A DNA stretch of 6,560 nucleotides, taken from contig JAFSXO010000233.1 in NCBI GenBank assembly GCA_017444045.1, forward strand, positions 1-6,560. Direction: 5' to 3'. Below the pieces are notes generated by a model. It was not told the DNA's origin, did not search any database, and was given only the letters and a program-made list of their open reading frames with translations. This document shows positions 1-4,600 of this stretch, in pieces. Numbering within the stretch: the first letter of the stretch is position 1; each line of letters starts with the position of its first letter. Position numbers and translations under genes: made by a program. The stretch is from a bacterium (lineage in GTDB: Bacteria > Vulcanimicrobiota > Xenobia > Xenobiales > Xenobiaceae).

Positions 1-1
1 A

Positions 2-754
2 GCCCGCGGGCAGGAGCTAGGCAAGGTAACTCTGCCAGCTCCGGCAATGGGCAGCAATACTATTGTGTGCCCTATTCTGCGTTTAGCCACACTCGAAGAC
101 CTGGCAACCGATCAGCGCCACAAGCTTCAGGCAGAGGAAGCCTTAGAGATTATTAAGGCTCGTGTGTTTGAGCACAATCTGCCTATGCAGATCCTTTCCA
201 GTGTGATTACCCTGGACGGCAACTGCATAGTCGTAGAATTCGCCGCCGAGAACCGCATAGATTTTCGCCACCTCGTCAAAGATCTAGCCCCGAGGCTGCG
301 CAAGCGCATAGAGCTTCACCAAATAGGCACGCGAGACCGCGCCACGCTCATCGGCGGGCTAGGCCTATGCGGGCGCCGTCTTTGCTGCGGCAACTGGCTT
401 AATGATTTTTCCTCAATATCTATAAAAATAGCCAAGCTGCAGGGCATCATGTTTAACCCCTACCGCATTTCAGGAGCCTGCGGACGCTTAATGTGCTGTC
501 TGAAATACGAGCATCAGGTATACAGCGAGTTCACCGCCAACATGCCCAAACTGGGCGATATCGTAAAATACCGCAGCGACAAGGCCAAAGTGGTCGGATA
601 CAACATAGCTCACGGCACTATTTCCCTACAGCGCCCCGAAAAGGGCATCATCGAAGTATCCTTGGAAGAGGCTAAGAATCTGCCGATTATGGCCTCATAC
701 GAGCAGAGCAGCGAAAACGCCAAAAACGAGAACAGCGATTTCCCCGAATACTAA
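2..754 (+). CDS. ricT: RicT/YaaT PSP1-domain protein (5' end outside window)
   Basis: This is the C-terminal 250 residues of a PSP1-family protein of the RicT (YaaT) type. In Bacillus subtilis RicT forms a complex with RicA (YmcA) and RicF (YlbF) that carries [4Fe-4S] clusters and helps RNase Y mature certain mRNAs; it acts in the cytoplasm. The frame is open to the first bases of the window and begins with ARGQELGKV, matching the family's TARGxEYGxV segment, so the ATG at 47 is internal and the true start lies upstream. Further family landmarks are IDFRHLVKDLAPRLRKRIEL and HQIGTRDRA. Two CxxxxCC clusters follow, GLCGRRLCCG and GACGRLMCCLKYE, at residues 123/128/129 and 160/165/166 counted from the first full codon. 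They are the expected cluster ligands. The tail after about residue 225 is polar and probably disordered. Upstream partners (holB in Bacillus) are outside the window. Family assignment is firm; function in this organism is inferred. Confidence 0.93.
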   Translation, partial: ARGQELGKVTLPAPAMGSNTIVCPILRLATLEDLATDQRHKLQAEEALEIIKARVFEHNLPMQILSSVITLDGNCIVVEFAAENRIDFRHLVKDLAPRLRKRIELHQIGTRDRATLIGGLGLCGRRLCCGNWLNDFSSISIKIAKLQGIMFNPYRISGACGRLMCCLKYEHQVYSEFTANMPKLGDIVKYRSDKAKVVGYNIAHGTISLQRPEKGIIEVSLEEAKNLPIMASYEQSSENAKNENSDFPEY

Positions 755-775
755 AATCCTTTATGGAGAGCAATA

Positions 776-883
776 ATGGGGATCTATTGGCTATTGCTTA
801 AGCTAACGAGATTCGGCATATTGTATAGCTTATGGCTCTTAACAAAGGGTGGAGGCTACCAAGAGCGAATTTTATTGTATTAA
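776..883 (+). CDS. possible 35-residue hydrophobic small protein
   Basis: A short ATG-initiated frame lies 21 nt after the ricT stop. GGAG (765-768) ends 7 nt before the ATG, a good Shine-Dalgarno position. The product begins MGIYWLLLKLTRFG, continues ILYSLWLLTKGGG and ends in a polar-to-aromatic tail. Its first 22 residues are rich in Leu, Ile, Trp and Tyr but are broken by Lys9, Arg12 and a few other polar residues, so it could be an amphipathic or single membrane helix. I recognise no family. It would be the next gene in the ricT transcript. It could equally be a chance frame, since 36 open codons are not statistically remarkable. The Shine-Dalgarno spacing and hydrophobic composition are the only support. 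Confidence 0.3.
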   Translation: MGIYWLLLKLTRFGILYSLWLLTKGGGYQERILLY

Positions 884-955
884 GCATAACAGAGCTCTAA
901 TCACATCAGTGAAACAAGGGCACGCCAACGCGCAATACTTATTATTTCAATGAGG

Positions 956-961
956 AGGAGG
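956..961 (+). promoter_or_regulatory. strong Shine-Dalgarno for the 82-residue protein
   Basis: AGGAGG, within a longer GAGGAGGAGG run (952-961), ends 7 nt before the ATG at 969. This is close to perfect complementarity with the 3' end of 16S rRNA and fixes the start codon. It is the strongest ribosome-binding site in the window and suggests high translation of the small protein. Confidence 0.85.
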
Positions 962-968
962 CATCACT

Positions 969-1217
969 ATGAGTGAAAATCCTGAAGCTGTCAAAGAAGC
1001 ACTGGCCCTGCTGCAAGAATCCTTTAAGGGTCTGGATCACGAGGAGATGGAAGTAGTGCGCTCCATCCAAAAAGAAGTCGACGATGCTGTAAAAGCCGGT
1101 ACCGTCACCAATTCCAAGCTGGAATTTTGCTACACCATTAAGTTTAGCCAGGACCGCATAAGCAACTCCAAGCTGTTAGGAGCCTGCGAAGCCTATATCA
1201 AGGCTGTTGAAGGCTAA
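969..1217 (+). CDS. 82-residue acidic helical protein of unknown function
   Basis: This is a complete small gene with a near-consensus Shine-Dalgarno sequence. The product opens with MSENPEAVKEALALLQESF and is rich in Glu, Asp, Lys and Ala. Residues 1-45 look like two amphipathic helices (around AVKEALALLQESFKGL and EEMEVVRSIQKEVDDAVKAG). A short possibly beta segment follows (KLEFCYTIKF, about 50-59), then a last helix (LLGACEAYIKAVEG). There are two cysteines, at about residues 53 and 73, with no CxxC pattern. It has no signal peptide or membrane segment, so it is probably a cytoplasmic, soluble protein. I do not recognise a family. It lies about 210 nt after ricT on the same strand and before a hairpin terminator, so it may be the last gene of that transcript or have its own promoter in the gap. 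The gene is convincing from its ribosome site and composition; no role can be assigned. Confidence 0.8.
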   Translation: MSENPEAVKEALALLQESFKGLDHEEMEVVRSIQKEVDDAVKAGTVTNSKLEFCYTIKFSQDRISNSKLLGACEAYIKAVEG

Positions 1218-1259
1218 ACCAGACACCTCAGCTTTTTTGCCTCGACCATCCCCTCTAAC

Positions 1260-1291
1260 GCTGGCGCAGCGCAAGTAAGATTACATAAATA
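1260..1291 (+). repeat. dispersed intergenic repeat, copy A
   Basis: A 32-nt segment with the core CTGGCGCAGCGCAAGTA recurs at 1417-1448 with only two mismatches. Both copies end in CATAAATA and run straight into a hairpin (1291-1326 here, 1442-1487 for copy B). It lies in non-coding DNA between the 82-residue gene and the asparaginase gene. It could be a short genomic repeat of the REP type or a remnant of duplication. Confidence 0.7.
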
Positions 1292-1332
1292 AGCCTCTAA
1301 ATGATATGGCTGTCATCTAGAGGCTTTGCTTT
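1291..1332 (+). terminator. hairpin terminator after the 82-residue gene
   Basis: AAGCCTCTA (1291-1299) pairs with TAGAGGCTT (1318-1326). An inner ATGA/TCAT extension follows a single mismatch, leaving an 8-nt loop. The 3' arm is followed by a T-rich stretch (TGCTTT). It lies 73 nt after the stop of the 82-residue gene. The U-tract is imperfect, so efficiency is uncertain. It could also act as a backup terminator for leftward transcription from the asparaginase gene. Confidence 0.6.
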
Positions 1333-1356
1333 AAGCTTTATTGTGACAAGCTATTA

Positions 1357-1379
1357 GCGCGGAGCCAGTTCAGCGCAAG
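1357..1379 (+). repeat. degenerate repeat copy in the same interval
   Basis: GCGCGGAGCCAGTTCAGCGC followed by AAG resembles the segment at 1409-1432, which also starts GCGCGGA and ends CAGCGCAAG, with several substitutions and one indel. Together with copies A and B it suggests that this interval was built by repeated duplication of one short element. Confidence 0.45.
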
Positions 1380-1408
1380 GCACATCTGAGCGCAGCGAAG
1401 CAGTGCCG

Positions 1409-1448
1409 GCGCGGAAGCTGGCGCAGCGCAAGTATGATTTCATAAATA
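1409..1448 (+). repeat. dispersed intergenic repeat, copy B
   Basis: This is the second near-identical copy of the 32-nt repeat (1417-1448 against 1260-1291), extended leftward by GCGCGGAA, which also matches the degenerate copy at 1357. Its right end forms part of the left arm of the long hairpin at 1442-1487. Confidence 0.7.
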
Positions 1449-1487
1449 GATATGCGCCAGGCAGACGCCTGGCGCATATCTATTTAT
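1442..1487 (-). terminator. 21-bp perfect hairpin at the asparaginase stop codon
   Basis: Positions 1442-1462 and 1467-1487 are exact reverse complements, giving a 21-bp stem with a 4-nt loop (AGAC on the + strand). The last base of the asparaginase stop region lies in the stem. The stem centre is G+C-rich (TGCGCCAGGC) and the ends are A+T-rich. It is symmetrical and could act on transcripts from either side, but neither flank has a long T-run. A terminator or mRNA 3'-end protecting structure is the likely role. Such a perfect stem could also be a mobile repeat or a protein-binding palindrome. Confidence 0.65.
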
Positions 1488-2584
1488 TAGTGCTTTACAA
1501 AATAACCGTTCTCAAAGCACTTCTGCAAATCAAGCTGATAATTCTGCCTCGGCCCATTATCCAAATGGTAAATCAGAAGCTGCAGCAGGATGCGCGCATG
1601 CTCAGGGGACAGATCATACGAAGCCAGCGTTCCCAGCTCGTCATCAGACACCTCGTGGTTGCGATGCACAAAGCCGCTGACCACGCGGCTTGAGCGCACA
1701 ACCTTTACCCCCTTGCTTACAGCACGCTTTACGGCTTCTATGCATTCTTTAGACATATTGCCGTTGCCGACTCCGGCGATAACAATACCGCGCGCGCCAT
1801 GCTCTACGGCGGCATCTATAGAATCCCCGTCATACCCAGCATAAGCGTGCACTATGTCCACCTTCGGGAGAACAGCATCGGCAGGAAGTCCCCAATAAGG
1901 ACGCTCGCCATAAATCGGAGCGCTGTAATAGCGAACCGCACCCTCGTCTACCCTGCCCACAGGGCCATTGTAGCGCGAAGAATAAGGATCCAGACTGTTG
2001 ATGTTGCTCTTATAAATATCGCGGCTCTCAAAAATATTCCCGCACATCGTCACCAAAACGCCACGGTTATGAGATTCTGGAGCGGAAGCAATCTTAACCG
2101 CATAATACAGATTAGCCGGGCCATCGGGCGAAATAGCTGTAGCGGGGCGCATCGATCCGACAAAAACCACGGGGTTGTCCCTCTCAACGGTGTTTTCAAG
2201 AAAGAAAGCCGTCTCTTCCATAGTGTCAGAACCATGGGTAATGACCACGCCATCATAATGCTGCTTTGTTAGAGCGTCATTAACGCGCTTGCTTAAGCGC
2301 ACCCACAGATCACAGGTCATATCCTGACTGGCGATATTGCAGAACTGCTCGACGTCGCAATTAGCCAGCTTGCTTATCTGAGGCACCGCATTAACCAAAT
2401 CCTCCGCCTTAATTTTGCCGGCATCATATCCGGTAGCCGAGTTTTCTTTAGCCACACCAGCGATGGTACCGCCGGTGGCTAAAATCAGCACCCGCGGCAG
2501 TTCCTCGCTGTAGGCCGGAGCGGATCCGGCCAGCATAGTACAGAACAGAGACGCTGCTAAAGCGCTTTTGGCAAAAAAATTCAT
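1487..2584 (-). CDS. ansB: secreted type II L-asparaginase
   Basis: It hydrolyses L-asparagine to aspartate and ammonia, probably in the periplasm. I chose the ATG at 2584 because AGAGGGG (2591-2597) lies 6 nt upstream; an in-frame GTG at 2602 would add six residues and place the ribosome site inside the gene. The 365-residue product starts with a signal peptide, MNFFAKSALAASLFCTMLAG, and a likely cleavage near residues 24-26 (APA-YS-EE). The mature part has the full type II layout: ATGGTIAG (Thr40, matching E. coli Thr12), Tyr53 (Tyr25), ASQDM (Ser86, matching Ser58), HGSDTMEET (Ser119-Asp120, matching Thr89-Asp90), SRDIYK (Lys192, matching Lys162), GVGNGN, and RNHEVSDDE near the C terminus (matching Glu283). 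The second catalytic Thr is therefore Ser. The E. coli C77-C105 disulfide pair is absent; other cysteines (76, 82, 91, 181) are present. It is divergent from the WYL regulator gene. Preference for asparagine over glutamine cannot be read from sequence. Confidence 0.95.
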   Translation of the reverse strand: MNFFAKSALAASLFCTMLAGSAPAYSEELPRVLILATGGTIAGVAKENSATGYDAGKIKAEDLVNAVPQISKLANCDVEQFCNIASQDMTCDLWVRLSKRVNDALTKQHYDGVVITHGSDTMEETAFFLENTVERDNPVVFVGSMRPATAISPDGPANLYYAVKIASAPESHNRGVLVTMCGNIFESRDIYKSNINSLDPYSSRYNGPVGRVDEGAVRYYSAPIYGERPYWGLPADAVLPKVDIVHAYAGYDGDSIDAAVEHGARGIVIAGVGNGNMSKECIEAVKRAVSKGVKVVRSSRVVSGFVHRNHEVSDDELGTLASYDLSPEHARILLQLLIYHLDNGPRQNYQLDLQKCFENGYFVKH

Positions 2585-2590
2585 AACATA

Positions 2591-2597
2591 CCCCTCT
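2591..2597 (-). promoter_or_regulatory. Shine-Dalgarno deciding the asparaginase start
   Basis: On the minus strand AGAGGGG ends 6 nt before the ATG at 2584-2582. It overlaps the sequence that would be codons 2-4 of the longer GTG-initiated version, so the shorter start with an intact signal peptide is preferred. Confidence 0.75.
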
Positions 2598-2629
2598 CGC
2601 ACAAAACCATTAACTCAGGGAACCGAGAG

Positions 2630-2651
2630 CATATTGGCGCTGCGCTGGCTT
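2630..2651 (-). repeat. inverted copy of the dispersed repeat upstream of asparaginase
   Basis: Read on the minus strand this 22-nt stretch starts AAGCCAGCGCAGCGC and ends AATATG. It matches the + strand segment AAGCTGGCGCAGCGC...AGTATG at 1415-1436 with four mismatches. The asparaginase gene thus has related sequences in opposite orientation on its two sides. The match is short and could partly reflect G+C-rich composition. Confidence 0.45.
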
Positions 2652-2824
2652 CTGAGAATCATCTCTAGGCTCAGATGCGTCTGGCGCAGAGACACGCGTA
2701 AATGCTTTTTATTATTTACGGCGGGCACGCCGAAAATCTTTTCAACGGAAAAACCGACATAATCTGTCTTTTTTTTACTGCTATAATGTCTTGCCGTAGC
2801 CTTTTTTTCGTGTCATAATTGTCC

Positions 2825-2833
2825 TGATATAAT
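2825..2833 (+). promoter_or_regulatory. extended -10 promoter for the WYL regulator
   Basis: TGATATAAT is a perfect -10 hexamer (2828-2833) with the TGN extension, 47 nt before the ATG at 2881. No good -35 is present at the usual distance (TTTTCG at 2805-2810), as is common for extended -10 promoters. A second TGCTATAAT at 2779-2787 may be another start on the same strand. The surrounding 2760-2860 region is A+T-rich with T-runs. Confidence 0.55.
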
Positions 2834-2880
2834 GATAAAGCCTACGTTTTTATCCAAAGAATAGAGGTTCACAAACATTG

Positions 2881-3861
2881 ATGGATTCAGAAGCCGAACT
2901 AAACAGCATGAAAAGCAACAATAAAATCGACAGAGTGCTGAGAATATATTCCAGACTGATGAACGGATACATCGTCAGAAAGTCTGAGGAAGCGCAGAGG
3001 TTCGGCGTCAATGAGCGCAGCATCCAGAGAGATATCGAAGATATACGCCTGTTTATGGACCATGATTCTCTGGATAGCGGCATCACCAACACCGTTATAT
3101 ACGACCGGAAGCACAATGGCTACCGCTTGGAGCAGATATACGACATGAAGCTCAGCAACAGCGAGATTCTGGCCATCTGCAAGATCCTACTGGACAGCCG
3201 GGCCTTCACCAAGAAGCAAATGACCGGGATTATATCGCGCCTGATAGACTGCTGTGTGCCCAAGGTTAATCATAACGACGTTAAAGGGCTTATCCGAAAT
3301 GAGGAATTCCACTATGTCGAACCGCGGCACCGCTCTGATTTCATAGACAAAATGTGGGACATCGGCAAAGCTATCCTCGAACGCTCATATATTGAGATCT
3401 GCTACCAACGCCTAAAAAACAAGGCCGTAGTAAAAAGGATGATAAAGCCTGTAGCCCTGATGTTTTCGGACTATTACTTCTACGTTACCGCATTCATAGA
3501 TGACGAAGCGGTCAAAGAGGACTTTGACATCCATAATGATCCCTTCCCGACGATATACAGAATCGACAGAATAAAGGAATACCGCATCCTAAACAAACAT
3601 TTTGACATACCCTATTCAAACCGCTTTGAAGAGGGCGAGTTCCGCAAAAGAATACAGTTCATGTACGGGGGCAAGCTGCAGAGAGTGCGCTTTACCTACT
3701 GCGGCCCTTCTATAGAGGCCGTTCTCGACCGGCTTCCTACAGCGGTATGCAAAGCAGAAAAAGACGGGACATATACGGTAACGGCCGAGGTCTTTGGCAA
3801 GGGCATTGAAATGTGGCTGAAAAGCCAGGGCTGCTTTGTAAAAGATATAGAAATCAGGTAA
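2881..3861 (+). CDS. WYL-domain (YafY-type) transcriptional regulator
   Basis: This is a 326-residue DNA-binding regulator. Residues ~13-85 form the winged helix-turn-helix, with GVNERSIQRDIEDIRLFM (42-59) as the recognition-helix region and NGYRL as the wing end. Residues ~160-240 are the WYL sensor domain: IEICYQ, then IKPVALMFSDYYFYVTAFID (188-207) and YRIDRIKEYRI (226-236). The usual Trp-Tyr-Leu signature reads Tyr-Phe-Tyr here. Residues ~265-326 resemble the WCX C-terminal extension (VRFTYCGPSIEAVLDRLPTA, then VFGKGIEMWLKSQG). WYL proteins bind nucleic-acid or nucleotide-type ligands in the few studied cases; the ligand here is unknown. An in-frame TTG at 2878 directly precedes the ATG, and GAGGT (2864-2868) lies 9 or 12 nt before these two codons. 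An ATG at 2908 (MKSNNKIDR) is a third possible start that still keeps the whole HTH. It is divergent from the asparaginase gene and upstream of the HAD gene. Family firm, target unknown. Confidence 0.9.
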   Translation: MDSEAELNSMKSNNKIDRVLRIYSRLMNGYIVRKSEEAQRFGVNERSIQRDIEDIRLFMDHDSLDSGITNTVIYDRKHNGYRLEQIYDMKLSNSEILAICKILLDSRAFTKKQMTGIISRLIDCCVPKVNHNDVKGLIRNEEFHYVEPRHRSDFIDKMWDIGKAILERSYIEICYQRLKNKAVVKRMIKPVALMFSDYYFYVTAFIDDEAVKEDFDIHNDPFPTIYRIDRIKEYRILNKHFDIPYSNRFEEGEFRKRIQFMYGGKLQRVRFTYCGPSIEAVLDRLPTAVCKAEKDGTYTVTAEVFGKGIEMWLKSQGCFVKDIEIR

Positions 3862-3931
3862 TCCCACATATAAAGCTTACTAAATGACGCTCTCCTATGG
3901 GAATCTCAGCCGCAGTACCGAATTATCCTGA

Positions 3932-4600
3932 ATGCCATTTGCAGCCTGTATATTTGATATGGACGGCGTGTTGCTCGATTCAGAGCCATTCTGGCGCCAA
4001 GCCGAACGCGAAATATTTGCCAGCGTAGGCATTATGCTAACCGAGGAAGACTGCGCCGAGACTATGGGCATACGCATCGATGAGGTTGTCGCCTACCGCT
4101 TTAGCCAGCGTCCCGGAAGCTATCCGCCGATCGAGGAAATGAACGAGCGCATAGTTTCCCGGGTAACGCAGCTTGTGCAGCAGTACGGCAAGCCTCTGCC
4201 CGGCGTTTTCAAAGCCCTAGATTTTCTGCAAAGCCAGAAGGTTCCCATAGCCCTGGCTTCATCATCATCGTCGGCGCTTATCTCTGCTACTCTTTCTGCT
4301 CTAAAGCTGGAGCCATACTTTCCCGTCTGGCATTCTGCCGAAAACGAGCCTTATGGCAAGCCCAACCCCGCCGTATACCTTTCTATTGCCGCCAAGCTGG
4401 GAAGCGATCCCTGCCAATGCCTAGCCATTGAAGACTCGCTTAACGGAGTGATCGCCGCCAAGGCAGCGCGCATGGCCTGCGTAGCCGTGCCCGAAAGCTG
4501 CGTTGCCAGCCTTCCGCAGTTCTGCTTGGCAGACGCCAAGCTAAACAGTCTTGAAGAGCTGCCAAATGTTTGGGAAAGCCTCAACGCTAGCCAAAAATAG
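3932..4600 (+). CDS. HAD-family sugar-phosphate phosphatase, YniC/HxpB-like
   Basis: This 222-residue cytoplasmic phosphatase belongs to the HAD superfamily subgroup with an inserted helical cap (beta-phosphoglucomutase/YniC type). Motif I is FDMDGVLLDSEPFW (nucleophile Asp9, acid/base Asp11). The cap covers about residues 17-85 and contains MGIRIDEVV. Motif II is ALASSSSS (Ser110), motif III is YGKPNP (Lys143) and motif IV is AIEDSLNG (Glu167-Asp168, Mg2+ ligands). The TMGIRID, KPNPAVYL, AAKLG and AAKAARM segments resemble E. coli YniC (HxpB), which dephosphorylates 2-deoxyglucose-6-phosphate and hexitol phosphates, so a sugar or polyol phosphate is the likely substrate. The start is forced: an in-frame TGA (3929-3931) directly abuts the ATG. 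No clear Shine-Dalgarno is visible. It lies 70 nt after the WYL gene without an evident terminator, and its 3' end overlaps the convergent gene by 14 nt. Confidence 0.9.
   Translation: MPFAACIFDMDGVLLDSEPFWRQAEREIFASVGIMLTEEDCAETMGIRIDEVVAYRFSQRPGSYPPIEEMNERIVSRVTQLVQQYGKPLPGVFKALDFLQSQKVPIALASSSSSALISATLSALKLEPYFPVWHSAENEPYGKPNPAVYLSIAAKLGSDPCQCLAIEDSLNGVIAAKAARMACVAVPESCVASLPQFCLADAKLNSLEELPNVWESLNASQK

Noticed and set aside
47..49. ATG at 47 as the ricT start
   Set aside because: The frame is open upstream and the preceding residues match the conserved ARGxEYGxV segment of the family.
799..835. TAAGCTA ... TAGCTTA inverted repeat after ricT as a terminator
   Set aside because: Only 7 bp, A+T-rich, with a loop of over 20 nt and no T-run.
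2539..2584. asparaginase as a lipoprotein because of Cys15 in the signal peptide
   Set aside because: The residues before the Cys (SLF) do not fit a lipobox, which needs a small residue just before Cys; a signal peptidase I site follows near APAYS.
2719..2732. CGGCG-GGCA-CGCCG hairpin upstream of asparaginase as a terminator
   Set aside because: A 5-bp stem with only a weak T stretch and no gene ending just before it on either strand; an operator or chance palindrome is equally likely.
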